This document shows, in pieces, positions 56,239 to 64,000 of a stretch of DNA of 64,000 bases (position 1 is its first letter; each line of letters begins with the position of its first letter). A program made the position numbers and the translations under genes. The DNA comes from Roseibium aestuarii (GTDB taxonomy: Bacteria; Pseudomonadota; Alphaproteobacteria; Rhizobiales; Stappiaceae): contig NZ_VORA01000006.1 of assembly GCF_008477545.1 (NCBI RefSeq), positions 96,135-160,134 on the forward strand, given 5' to 3'. Under the pieces are notes generated by a model that saw nothing but the letters and a program-made list of their open reading frames with translations, had not been told where the DNA came from and searched no databases.

Positions 56239-57696
56239 ATGCGTATCGCCGTTGGCGGCATTCACACCGAATGCAGCACCTATTCGCCGGTCCTGATGCG
56301 ACCGGAGGATTTCTTCGTCATGCGCGGGGACGAGCTTCCTGCGTCGGACTATTTCAGTTTCCTGAAGGCTCCCGGCGCGGACCTGCCTGTTCCCGAGCTG
56401 GAACCGCTGCTCCATGCCCGCGCCGTGCCCGGCGGCCCGGTCGCCATTGAGACCTATCAGGGTTTCAAGGCGGAGTTTCTCGATCGTCTGAAGACGGCCC
56501 TGCCGGTGGACGGTGTCTATCTTGCCATGCACGGTGCCATGCATGTCGACGGCATGTTCGACGCGGAAGGCGACTGGATCTCCGCCGTGCGGGCCGTTGT
56601 CGGTCCGGATCTGCCGATTGCCGTCAGCTATGATCTTCATGGCAATGTCAGCCAGACCATCATCGATCAGATCGACATCTTCGCCGCCTATCGCACCGCG
56701 CCGCACATCGACGTCCGGTCCACGATGCTGCGCGCCTACACGATGCTGCTGACCGCGCTCAGGGATGCCACGCGGCCGGGGGTGGCCTGGGCGCCGGTGC
56801 CCGTGCTCTGGCCCGGTGAGCGCACCTCGACGGAGGATGCACCGGCCGATGCGCTTTATGCCGCCTTGCGCCGGCACGACGCGGCGGATGGCATTCTCGA
56901 TGCCAATCTGATGGTCGGTTACGTCTGGGCAGACGAGCCCCGCGCCACGGCCTGCGCCGTGGTGACCGGCACGGACAGGGCCGCCGCATGCCAGGTGGCC
57001 GAAGAGATTGCCGCCTCCTACTGGGCTGCCCGCGAGGCGTTCGTCTTCGGCCCGGTGACCGGTCCGCTCGATGTCATGCTGGATCTGACCCAGACCACCC
57101 GAACCGCGCCGGTGATCCTGGCGGATTCCGGTGACAACCCGACCGGCGGCGGCGTGGGCGACCGGGCCGATGTTCTGCAAGAGGTGCTGAAGCGGGGCAT
57201 GACGAACGTGCTCTTTGCCGGCATCACGGACCGGCCGGCCGTCGAGGCCTGTTTCGACGCCGGGGCCGGTGCGACGCTGGATCTGCAGATCGGGGCGAGC
57301 CTCGATCCGGCCGGGGTGTCTGTCCGGGTCAAGGCCACTGTCCTGCGGCTGGATGACGACCCGACGAGCCCGCGCGACGAGCGTCAGGCGGTGGTGGATG
57401 TGGCCGGCAACACGGTGGTCCTGGCCGCACGCCGGCGCCCCTATCACAACTTCTCGGACTTCGAGCGGCTGGACCTCGACCCGAGGTCAGTGCCCATGCT
57501 CGTGGTGAAATCCGGCTATCTCTCGCCGGACCTCAGCCCCATCGCGAACCCGAACCTGATGGCCCTGACCGATGGGGTCGTCAACCAGGACATCGAACGG
57601 CTCGCCAATCATCACCGGCCGCAGCAGACCTATCCCTTCGACAAGAACCTTGCCTATGTGCCCGAGGCACGGCTCTCCGCCCGATGGCAAGGCTGA
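56239..57696 (+). CDS. M81 family metallopeptidase (MlrC-like), paralog 2
   Basis: A 485-residue paralog of the protein at 50023-51492. The N-terminus reads IAVGGIHTECSTYSPV; likely zinc ligands lie in SYDLHGNVS and RTAPHIDVRSTM, and the C-terminal domain has LADSGDNPTGGGVGDRADV. The two copies are clearly divergent in sequence, for example PHTD here becomes PHID, so they probably act on different bonds or substrates. Cytoplasmic by lack of a signal peptide. It is 12 bases from the GH20 gene. Confidence 0.87.
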   Translation: MRIAVGGIHTECSTYSPVLMRPEDFFVMRGDELPASDYFSFLKAPGADLPVPELEPLLHARAVPGGPVAIETYQGFKAEFLDRLKTALPVDGVYLAMHGAMHVDGMFDAEGDWISAVRAVVGPDLPIAVSYDLHGNVSQTIIDQIDIFAAYRTAPHIDVRSTMLRAYTMLLTALRDATRPGVAWAPVPVLWPGERTSTEDAPADALYAALRRHDAADGILDANLMVGYVWADEPRATACAVVTGTDRAAACQVAEEIAASYWAAREAFVFGPVTGPLDVMLDLTQTTRTAPVILADSGDNPTGGGVGDRADVLQEVLKRGMTNVLFAGITDRPAVEACFDAGAGATLDLQIGASLDPAGVSVRVKATVLRLDDDPTSPRDERQAVVDVAGNTVVLAARRRPYHNFSDFERLDLDPRSVPMLVVKSGYLSPDLSPIANPNLMALTDGVVNQDIERLANHHRPQQTYPFDKNLAYVPEARLSARWQG

Positions 57697-57767
57697 CGCG
57701 CCAACGCTTTCCCTTAACCTGCCGGGTGGATCCGTCCGGCAGGTTTCCTCTTTCTCGGTGTTCCTGA

Positions 57768-58976
57768 ATGTTCCAGATGTTCCAGGCTGCCTGGCGCCAT
57801 GTGCCGGTGCGGATCTGCGCGATTGCGATCTTCTTCTTCGGCTTCGCAGGAGCGGCGACGGGCCCGTTCCAATCGGTTGTCGCCATTCAGGAACTGGGCC
57901 TGAGCGACGCCACCTATTCGCTCGTCATCTTCATCGCGGCGGTGATCAACGTGTCCGCCAGCGTGTTGATCGGCATTCTCGCCGACCGGCTCGGCGAGTT
58001 CCGCAAGCCGCTGGTCGCCGTCACCCTGGTCGGCATTCTCGGCCACGGGCTGATCTACTTCCTGGCCAGCACCACGGCCTTTCTCATTGCCGCTCTGGTC
58101 TTCCTGCCGATCTTCGGGGCGCTGAACTCGCTGATCTTCGCCAATGTGCGCGCCTTCTCGCAAGGCCTGCCGCCGGCGGAACTCAGCCGGATCAACTCGG
58201 CCGTGCGCGCCACGATCTCGCTTTCCTGGGTCCTCGTTCCCGGGCTGGTGGGGCTTGTCCTTTCCGGGGCCTCCAGCATGCTGCCGGCCTATCTGATCGC
58301 CCTGCTTGCGTGCTGCGTCTGCCTTGTCCTGTTTCAGGCGTTCCTGCCACCGGTGCCGAGGGGGGACATTTCCCTTCTGCCGGTGGTCCGCTTCAGCGCC
58401 TCGCTGATGCGGATCCTGAAACCGGCGGTTCTGGTGCGGATCGTCGGCGTGGCGCTCATCACTTCGACCCTCCATGTGAATGCCGCGCTGCTGCCGCTCA
58501 TTACCGTCAACGTGGCGGGAGGCACCCTCGGGGATGTGGGGATCGTCGTCGGCATCGTGGCCGTGCTCGAAATCGTCTTCATCGTCTTCTGGGCCCATGT
58601 GGAGCCGAAGCTCGGGCCGGTCCTGACCATCGGCATCGGTACCGTGCTCTATGTGGCCTATCTCGCCCTGCTCGGCCAATGCACCGCGCCGTGGCAGGTC
58701 TATGCCCTGTCGCTGCTGAGCGGTCTGGGCGCTGCTGCGATCATCAGCCTGCCGATCACCTATCTCCAGAGCCTCATTCCCGATCTCGCCGGCCTTGGCA
58801 GCTCGCTGATTTCGGTCAACATGTTCCTGAGCGCGGGACTGAGCGCCCTGCTCTTCGGACTGGGCACCCTTGTGTCTGACTATTCGGGAACCGCTCTGCT
58901 CGGCGGCCTGGCCGGTCTGGCCGGAACGGTGCTGATCTTCACTCTGGATGGCCGGCGGCAGCCGGCAACTGCCTGA
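57768..58976 (+). CDS. MFS transporter, sugar-efflux (SetA)-like
   Basis: A 402-residue protein with twelve predicted helices. The N-terminal half has GPFQSVVAIQELGLSDATYS and the MFS loop ILADRLGEFRKPLV; the layout resembles the sugar efflux transporter family. It may export non-metabolised sugar or an intermediate that would be toxic, or import a further substrate. Located between the second M81 gene and cutC. Confidence 0.85.
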   Translation: MFQMFQAAWRHVPVRICAIAIFFFGFAGAATGPFQSVVAIQELGLSDATYSLVIFIAAVINVSASVLIGILADRLGEFRKPLVAVTLVGILGHGLIYFLASTTAFLIAALVFLPIFGALNSLIFANVRAFSQGLPPAELSRINSAVRATISLSWVLVPGLVGLVLSGASSMLPAYLIALLACCVCLVLFQAFLPPVPRGDISLLPVVRFSASLMRILKPAVLVRIVGVALITSTLHVNAALLPLITVNVAGGTLGDVGIVVGIVAVLEIVFIVFWAHVEPKLGPVLTIGIGTVLYVAYLALLGQCTAPWQVYALSLLSGLGAAAIISLPITYLQSLIPDLAGLGSSLISVNMFLSAGLSALLFGLGTLVSDYSGTALLGGLAGLAGTVLIFTLDGRRQPATA

Positions 58977-58987
58977 AGGATCTCCGC

Positions 58988-59725
58988 ATGACCTCGCAAG
59001 ACATACCCATCCTGCTGGAAGTCTGCGTCGACACCGCGCAAGGGCTCAAGGCCGCCATTGAGGGTGGGGCCGACCGGATCGAGCTCTGCTCGGCCCTCGG
59101 CATGGGCGGTCTCACGCCGTCGGCAGGGTTCATGGCACTGGCGGCGACGAGCCCTGTCCCGGTCTATCCGCTTCTGCGTCCCCGGGAGGGAGACTTCTGC
59201 TACGAGCCTGCGGAAATCGACTGCCTGAAGCGGGACATTGACCAAGCTCGTGCGGCCGGCCTGCCCGGCGTGGTGATAGGCGCCAATCTCGCGAACGGAG
59301 CGCTCGACGAAACCACCCTGCGGACGCTGGCGGAACACGCAGCCGGTCTCGACCTGACCCTGCACCGCGCCTTCGATCTTGTGCCCGACATGGAAGAAGC
59401 CCTGGAGCAGGCCGTTTCGCTGGGTTTCTCGCGCATCCTCACGTCCGGAGGGGCCGCTTCCGCGCTCGAGGGCCTGGACCAGATCGCCTCGCTCTTCGAA
59501 AGAGCCGGCGACCGCATCATCGTGATGCCGGGTAGCGGCATTCGACCGGGCAACGCCGACGCCTTTATGAGCCGGCTTAATTTGCGTGAAATCCATGCGT
59601 CCTGCGGCGTCGCGCGACCACCGGCGGAGGGCAAGGTGCGGGCTCTCGGGTTTGAGACGGCCAGCCCCCGTCAGACGGATGCCGCCACGGTGCGGGCCCT
59701 GAAGACCCTGCTGACCCGTACTTGA
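58988..59725 (+). CDS. cutC: CutC family protein
   Basis: A 245-residue TIM-barrel protein with the CutC signatures LEVCVDTAQGLKAAIEGGADRIELCSAL, GGLTPSAG, VYPLLRPREGDFCY and LTSGGAASALEG. It was named for copper tolerance but its link to copper is debated, and the barrel suggests an enzyme. It closes the ridA-rpiR operon 11 bases after the MFS gene, so a metabolic role in amino-sugar or conjugate breakdown is possible. The stop is 24 bases from the convergent cysA stop. Confidence 0.9.
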   Translation: MTSQDIPILLEVCVDTAQGLKAAIEGGADRIELCSALGMGGLTPSAGFMALAATSPVPVYPLLRPREGDFCYEPAEIDCLKRDIDQARAAGLPGVVIGANLANGALDETTLRTLAEHAAGLDLTLHRAFDLVPDMEEALEQAVSLGFSRILTSGGAASALEGLDQIASLFERAGDRIIVMPGSGIRPGNADAFMSRLNLREIHASCGVARPPAEGKVRALGFETASPRQTDAATVRALKTLLTRT

Positions 59726-59749
59726 GCGCAGGTCAGCAACCGTATTGCC

Positions 59750-60502
59750 TCAGATGCCGGCGCCAGCGTTCTGCCAGGCGCCAAGGCCTTCGAGGAATTC
59801 CGCCACGAAGGGCGTGGCCGGAGCCTTGAGGATATTCTCCGGCTTGTCGAACTGCTCAATGCGCCCATCGGCCATGATCGCGATGCGGTCGGCGATCTCG
59901 AAGGCTTCTTCCTGATCGTGGGTGACGAGGATCGCGCCGATGCCGACCCGCTTCTGCAGATCGCGCAGCGCCCCGCGCAGCCCCTTGCGCACCTTGGTGT
60001 CGAGCGCGCTGAAGGGCTCGTCGAGGAGGAGAAGTCGCGGCTCGATGGCCAGCGCCCGGGCCAGCGCCACGCGCTGGCGTTGGCCGCCCGAAAGCTGGCT
60101 GGGATAACGGTCGGCCAGCTGGCCGATCTCGCCCATTTCCAGCAGGGCCTGCACCCGTGATCCGATCTCGGCCCGCGCCGGACGGGTGGCGCGCGGGCGC
60201 ATCTTCAGGCCGAAGGCAACGTTTTCCGCCACCGTCATGTGCTCGAACAGGGCATAGGACTGGAACACCATGCCGAAACGGCGCAGGCGTGCTTCCGTGC
60301 CCGTGATGTCCTCGCCATCGAAGCTCAGCAGCCCGCCATCGGCGAACTGGAGCCCGGCAATGATGCGCAGGAGCGTGGTCTTGCCCGAGCCGGAAGGCCC
60401 GAGCAGGGCGATGAACTCACCCTTCTGCATGGTGAGGTTCACCTGATCGAGGACCTTGTTGGATCCATAGAACTTGGTGACGTCCTGGATGTTCAGCGCC
60501 AT
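59750..60502 (-). CDS. cysA: Sulfate/thiosulfate ABC transporter ATPase
   Basis: A 250-residue ATPase: Walker A GPSGSGKTTLLR, signature [15 protein letters not shown], Walker B LLLLDEPFSALD. ATG at 60502 is chosen over an upstream in-frame start at 60649 because GGAG lies 8 bases upstream and MALNIQDVTKFYG is the usual beginning. It is shorter than enterobacterial CysA (about 360 residues) since it lacks the C-terminal TOBE-like regulatory domain. Last gene of the sbp-cysT-cysW-cysA operon. Confidence 0.92.
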   Translation of the reverse strand: MALNIQDVTKFYGSNKVLDQVNLTMQKGEFIALLGPSGSGKTTLLRIIAGLQFADGGLLSFDGEDITGTEARLRRFGMVFQSYALFEHMTVAENVAFGLKMRPRATRPARAEIGSRVQALLEMGEIGQLADRYPSQLSGGQRQRVALARALAIEPRLLLLDEPFSALDTKVRKGLRGALRDLQKRVGIGAILVTHDQEEAFEIADRIAIMADGRIEQFDKPENILKAPATPFVAEFLEGLGAWQNAGAGI

Positions 60503-60533
60503 GGCACGAGCTCCGGTCTTGGTCTGTCGGCGG

Positions 60534-61397
60534 TCAGGATGCGTGCGGATGGCGGGCCTCGATGAGGGAGCGCAGCACGAGCGTGATGACCGCGATGAGG
60601 GTGAGCACCGTTGCGGCCGCGAAGGCCCCGGTGGCGTTGTAATCGTCATAGAGAAGCTGCACCTGCAGCGGCAGGGTCATGGTCTCGCCCCGGATGTTTC
60701 CCGAGACGACACTGACCGCGCCGAACTCCCCCATCACCCGGGCATTGGCCAGGATCGCGCCATAAAGCAGCGCCCAGCGGATGTTGTGCAGGGTAACATG
60801 GCGGAAGGTCTGCCACCCGCTGGCGCCAAGGGTCAGCGCCGCTTCTTCCTGATCCCGTCCGCTGACCTGCATCAGGGGGATGAGTTCCCGCGCCACGAAC
60901 GGGCAGGTGACAAAGAGCGACACCAGCACGATGCCGGTGAGGTTGAACATGAGCTGCACGTTCCATCCATCCAGCCAGCTGCCCACCAGACCCGTGGCGC
61001 CATAGATCAGCAGGTAGCACAGGCCGGCGACGATGGGCGAGATGGAGAAGGGCAGCTCGATGATCGTCAGCAGGATGCGGCGTCCCGGAAAGCGGAAGCG
61101 GGTGATGGCCCAGGCAACCGCGATGCCATAGACGATGTTGATCGGCAGGACGATCAGGGCTGTCAGCACGGTGAGCCCGATGGCGTGCAGGGTATCCGGC
61201 TCGACGATATTGGCAGCGTAGACCGCAAGTCCTTCCTGAAAGGCGCGCGCCACGATGGCAATCACCGGCAGGCCCATCACCAGCAGGGCGAAGGCCGCGG
61301 CACTCAGGATGAGCGCCAGACGCTTCAGGCGCTGACGCCGGTGGAAGGCCGCGATCTGCGGATGGAGCGGGGCGTGGGTCACGGTCGCTGCGGTCAT
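60534..61397 (-). CDS. cysW: Sulfate ABC transporter permease CysW
   Basis: A 287-residue permease with about six helices; family features are FPGRRILLTIIELPFSISPIVAGLCYLL and the loop EEAALTLGASGWQTFRHVTL, with MGEFGAVSVVSGNIRGET. ATG at 61397 is chosen because GGAGG stands 8 bases before it; an ATG at 61412 is the alternative. The cysT stop lies 1 base upstream. Confidence 0.93.
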   Translation of the reverse strand: MTAATVTHAPLHPQIAAFHRRQRLKRLALILSAAAFALLVMGLPVIAIVARAFQEGLAVYAANIVEPDTLHAIGLTVLTALIVLPINIVYGIAVAWAITRFRFPGRRILLTIIELPFSISPIVAGLCYLLIYGATGLVGSWLDGWNVQLMFNLTGIVLVSLFVTCPFVARELIPLMQVSGRDQEEAALTLGASGWQTFRHVTLHNIRWALLYGAILANARVMGEFGAVSVVSGNIRGETMTLPLQVQLLYDDYNATGAFAAATVLTLIAVITLVLRSLIEARHPHAS

Positions 61398-61398
61398 C

Positions 61399-62274
61399 TC
61401 ACTTGCCTCCATTCAGGTGGCGCGCGGCACGGCCCTGCGCGATGTTGGCAAGGATCAGGATGACCAGCGCCAGACCGAGGATCGTGCCGGCAATCGCACT
61501 GGCGGCCGGATAGTCATATTCCTCCAGCCGGATCATGATCAGCAGCGATGCGATCTCCGTCTCGAAGGGCATGTTGCCGGCGATGAAGATCACCGCGCCG
61601 AACTCGCCGAGGGAGCGGGCAAATGCCAGGGAGGCGCCGGTGATGAAGCTGGGCCAGAGCTGGGGGAAGCCCACATGGCGGAAGATCTGCAGATCGCGGG
61701 CGCCAAGGGTCCGGGCGGCCTCCTCCATATCCGGAGACAGGCTTTCCATCACCGGCTGCACGGTGCGCACGCCGAAGGGCACAGAGGTGAAGATCATGGC
61801 GAGCGCGATGCCCCACCAGGTGTAGGCGACCTTCAGGCCCATGCCTTCAAGCAGCATGCCCATCCAGCCGCTCTTGTCATAGAGCGCCACGAGCGCGATG
61901 CCGGCCACCGCCGTCGGCAGGGCGAAGGGCAGGTCCACCAGCGCATCGAGCAGGCGCTTGCCGGGAAACTCGTAGCGCACCAGCACCCAGGCCAGCAGCA
62001 AACCGAAGGTGGCGTTGAAGACCGTGGCGAGGGCTGCCGCCGAAATCGTCACGGAAAAGGCCGCCAGCGTGCGCTCCGAGAGGATGATGTTCAGGTAGTC
62101 CGGGAAGCCGAGCTGCGCCATCTGGAAGGCAAGTCCCGACAGAGGCAGCAGGATGATGAGCGCGACGAAGAGCAGGCTGATGCCCAGGGTCAGGCCGAAA
62201 CCGGGCAGCACCCGCCGGGCGCCACGGCGGGTGGGGCCTGAGGGGACGAGGCCTGTCGTCAGCACGTGGGTCAT
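61399..62274 (-). CDS. cysT: Sulfate ABC transporter permease CysT
   Basis: A 291-residue permease, partner of CysW. Signatures are LLDALVDLPFALPTAVAGIALVALYDKSGWMG, EEAARTLGARDLQIFRHVGFP and RSLGEFGAVIFIAGNMPFETEI. It forms the membrane channel for sulfate or thiosulfate. Confidence 0.94.
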   Translation of the reverse strand: MTHVLTTGLVPSGPTRRGARRVLPGFGLTLGISLLFVALIILLPLSGLAFQMAQLGFPDYLNIILSERTLAAFSVTISAAALATVFNATFGLLLAWVLVRYEFPGKRLLDALVDLPFALPTAVAGIALVALYDKSGWMGMLLEGMGLKVAYTWWGIALAMIFTSVPFGVRTVQPVMESLSPDMEEAARTLGARDLQIFRHVGFPQLWPSFITGASLAFARSLGEFGAVIFIAGNMPFETEIASLLIMIRLEEYDYPAASAIAGTILGLALVILILANIAQGRAARHLNGGK

Positions 62275-62308
62275 CGGGGCAAGCTCCTCGGGAACAGGAC
62301 GGCATAAA

Positions 62309-62336
62309 GGCCCGAGGGGTCACATCCCCTCGGGCC
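62309..62336 (-). other. Intercistronic hairpin between the sulfate-binding-protein gene and cysT
   Basis: GGCCCGAGGGG pairs perfectly with CCCCTCGGGCC around a 6-base loop, 22 bases after the binding-protein stop on the minus strand, with no T-run. It is similar in place and form to the hairpins after xylF and after the gene at 46272. Confidence 0.65.
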
Positions 62337-62357
62337 ACGCTTCACGACATCAGGGAC

Positions 62358-63365
62358 TTAGCGCGCGGTGAAGACCTGGTCCAGCACACCGCCGTCAGAG
62401 AAGTGGGTTTCCTTCGCCTTTTCCCAACTGCCGAACACGTCCTCGACGGTGACCAGTCGCACCTCCGGGAAACGCTCGGCATTGGCGGCAACGACCTCGG
62501 GGTGATGCACCCGGTTGTTGAACGAAGCGATGATCTCCTGGCCTTCCTTGGAGTAGAGATAATCCAGATAGGCCTTGGAGACCTCGAGGGAGCCGCGCTC
62601 CTCGGCGACCTTCTCGACCACCGCAACCGGGAACTCCGCCAGCAGGGACATGGGCGGCACGATGCGGTCATAGTCATCCTTGCCATATTCATTGCGGATG
62701 TTCTCCACTTCCGCCTCGAAGGTGATCAGCACGTCGCCGATGCCACGCTCGACGAAGGTGGTCGTGGCGCCGCGGCCGCCGGTGTCGAAGACGGCGACAT
62801 TCTTCAGCAGCTTGCCGACGAAGTCACGGGCAGCAGCGTCGTCGCCACCGAACTTCTCCAGCGCATAGGCATAGGCGGCCAGATAGGTGTAGCGGGCATT
62901 GCCCGAGGTCTTCGGGTTCGGGAAGACCAGCTTCACGTCGTCACGGACCAGATCGTCCCAGTCCTTGATGCCCTTCGGGTTGTCCTTGCGCACCAGGAAG
63001 GCCGGCAGGGAATAATAAGGCGAAGCGTTGTTCGGCAGGTCCTTCTGCCAGTTCTTGGAGACGAAGCCCTTGTCGGCCAGGATCTGCACATCGAGCACCT
63101 GGTTGAAGGTGACGAGATCGGCCTTCAGCCCCTGCATGATGGCGCGGGCCTGCTTGGAGGAGCCGGCGTGGGACTGCTTGACCTCGAGGTCCTGGCCGCC
63201 CTCGGCCTTCCAGTGGGCGATGAACTTCGGGTTGATCGTGGCATAAAGCTCACGGGCAATGTCATAGGAGACATTGAGGATTTCGGAGGGCTGTTCGGCG
63301 CGCGCGGAGGCGCCGGCACCGAACAGGAGAGCTGCGGACACAGCGGCTAGAAGGATCTTCTTCAT
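62358..63365 (-). CDS. Sulfate ABC transporter periplasmic binding protein
   Basis: A 335-residue binding protein with a signal peptide to about residue 24 (MKKILLAAVSAALLFGAGASARA). The mature sequence has NVSYDIARELYATINPKF, SHAGSSKQARAI and GLKADLVTF, all conserved in Sbp/CysP. The ATG at 63365 (MKKIL) is preferred over an upstream in-frame start at 63464. First gene of the sulfate uptake operon. Sulfate versus thiosulfate preference cannot be set from sequence. Confidence 0.93.
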   Translation of the reverse strand: MKKILLAAVSAALLFGAGASARAEQPSEILNVSYDIARELYATINPKFIAHWKAEGGQDLEVKQSHAGSSKQARAIMQGLKADLVTFNQVLDVQILADKGFVSKNWQKDLPNNASPYYSLPAFLVRKDNPKGIKDWDDLVRDDVKLVFPNPKTSGNARYTYLAAYAYALEKFGGDDAAARDFVGKLLKNVAVFDTGGRGATTTFVERGIGDVLITFEAEVENIRNEYGKDDYDRIVPPMSLLAEFPVAVVEKVAEERGSLEVSKAYLDYLYSKEGQEIIASFNNRVHHPEVVAANAERFPEVRLVTVEDVFGSWEKAKETHFSDGGVLDQVFTAR

Positions 63366-63684
63366 GGAGGTTTCTTCCCCGGGGAATGGATGTTTCGTTG
63401 GCTCCAATCTCCTGAATTCACACGCTTCTCTCAAGAAACCCCATTCCATTTGCGCCCAAGGCACGGCAATTCCTTTCTGCCGATATCTTGAAATGCAGTT
63501 ATTCGCACCAGCGGCCGGGGAGGCGTGCGTTTTGCCCTCTGCAGACCGCTCAAGTCCGCGTGTTCCGCAGGGGAGACGCGATGAGGCCGCCGGTGGATTG
63601 ACTGGTCGGGGGCGGTAAACCTCCCGTTCGGCGGGAAGTGCTCGGGCTCACCTCCCGTCTGCGGACGTTGCCCCAGAAACGCAA
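63366..63684. other. Upstream region of the sulfate operon, 319 bp
   Basis: This stretch should hold the promoter of the minus-strand sulfate operon. I see no gene and no convincing operator in it. Confidence 0.5.
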
Positions 63685-63706
63685 AAACCCGCCTTTTGGG
63701 CGGTTT
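63685..63706. terminator. Rho-independent terminator next to tRNA fragments
   Basis: CCGCC and GGCGG form the core stem around a 5-base loop, extended by an AAA/TTT pair with one bulged C. T-rich runs follow on both strands (TTTGTTTTATTTG on plus, TTTTTGCG on minus). It lies 12 bases from the 3' end of the initiator-tRNA-like fragment, the position expected for the terminator of a minus-strand tRNA gene. Confidence 0.65.
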
Positions 63707-63717
63707 GTTTTATTTGT

Positions 63718-63810
63718 TTGCGGGAGCAGGATTTGAACCGTTCGGGCGGCCATTGATCCACTGGATCAATGGCTATTCGCCCTCACCCTTCAGGTTATGA
63801 GCCTGACGAG
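63718..63810 (-). repeat. Interrupted initiator tRNA-fMet-derived element
   Basis: Read on the minus strand, 63718-63739 is the acceptor 3' strand and T-arm of an initiator tRNA (GGTTCAAATCCTGCTCCCGC), and 63787-63810 is its anticodon arm: stem TCAGG, loop with CAT anticodon, stem CCTGA. Between these, where the rest of the T-arm and the variable loop should be, stand 47 unrelated bases with a hairpin. The D-arm and 5' acceptor strand are not recognisable. It is therefore not a working tRNA gene. Confidence 0.7.
63750..63772. repeat. Perfect 10-bp palindrome inside the tRNA-like element
   Basis: CCATTGATCC and GGATCAATGG form a perfect stem with a 3-base loop ACT. A second, outer pairing GGGCG (63744-63748) with CGCCC (63778-63782) encloses it. 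It interrupts the tRNA-derived sequence between the T-arm and the anticodon arm. Confidence 0.75.
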
Positions 63811-63935
63811 GTGAGGCTGGACGAGCGGAAGGTCCGGTGGAGCTTTCGCCAGCCGAACGGGCTGCCTTCACCAAGGCTAAACGCAAGACAGCCCTGCTTT
63901 TGGCGAGGCTGATGGTATTCTTCTATATGGATTTT

Positions 63936-63955
63936 GGTTGCGGGAGCAGGATTTG
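63936..63955 (-). repeat. Second copy of the initiator tRNA 3'-end fragment
   Basis: GGTTGCGGGAGCAGGATTTG repeats the fragment at 63718 (identical over 17 bases or more) and also has the GG that would pair with the CCA end side. After it the sequence leaves the tRNA pattern (TCATTTTTGCCC). It lies about 218 bases from the first copy in the same orientation. Confidence 0.7.
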
Positions 63956-64000
63956 TCATTTTTGCCCTTCTGCGTCGGGCTTTGCCCTCCTTGAGGGGGC

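Noticed and set aside
63718..63810. Functional tRNA-Met gene
   Set aside because: The T-arm and anticodon arm are recognisable, but 47 unrelated bases separate them and the D-arm and 5' acceptor strand are missing, so it cannot fold as a tRNA.

Overview
The window is 64 kb of GC-rich chromosomal DNA, densely coded on both strands in operons with many 4-base ATGA start/stop overlaps. It looks like an alphaproteobacterium, most likely of the Hyphomicrobiales (Stappiaceae- or rhizobium-like). Pointers are a GAAC-N7-GAAC LexA box in front of mmcB, a TTAA-N7-TTAA CtrA-type box, a ROK-type XylR with a xylFHG-xylBA operon whose ATPase is single-domain, RutR boxes in front of preT/preA, and fragments of an alphaproteobacterial initiator tRNA at the right end. 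The genus is an inference; no rRNA or intact tRNA gene is present.

Layout. 1-7.8 kb: a partial N-formylglutamate amidohydrolase gene, a class V glyoxylate aminotransferase, a two-domain PPK2 kinase, a DedA-PAP2-LssY membrane fusion, a small rhodanese-like protein and an unassigned alpha/beta hydrolase. 7.8-10.3 kb: a DNA-repair islet (LexA box, mmcB, photolyase-like protein, DUF2256). 10.2-14.3 kb: otsB-GH15-otsA for trehalose. 14.4-25.3 kb: the xylose operon xylF-H-G-B-A, divergent from xylR, which is translationally coupled to a periplasmic di-heme oxidoreductase and an FG-GAP/ASPIC protein. 26.2-32.8 kb: pyrimidine catabolism (preT-preA) and an orphan binding protein, both behind RutR-type boxes, with a GGDEF-EAL protein between them. 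33-38.3 kb: a single-domain response regulator, a hybrid histidine kinase, and the formaldehyde-detoxification pair fghA-adhC. 38.6 kb: a 48-residue unknown protein.

38.9-59.7 kb is a 21-kb amino-sugar island. It holds NagK, NagA, a SIS-type deaminase and a GntR regulator, then a Gfo/Idh/MocA protein with a CUT1 ABC importer. These are followed by a D-threonine aldolase/D-serine dehydratase-like enzyme, two M81 (MlrC) proteins, an NTF2-like protein, RidA, RpiR, an SDR, a GH20 hexosaminidase with no signal peptide, an MFS transporter and CutC. Two sets of repeated operator-like motifs (tandem TTGGTATT; an AT-rich 15-mer present twice in each of two promoters) suggest joint control by GntR and RpiR. 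I read it as uptake and intracellular degradation of an N-acetylhexosamine conjugate, possibly one carrying D-amino or hydroxy-amino acids. This is the best candidate here for an undescribed pathway.

59.7-63.4 kb: a sulfate ABC importer (sbp-cysT-cysW-cysA). The last 300 bases hold a mosaic of initiator-tRNA fragments, hairpins and a terminator rather than a gene.
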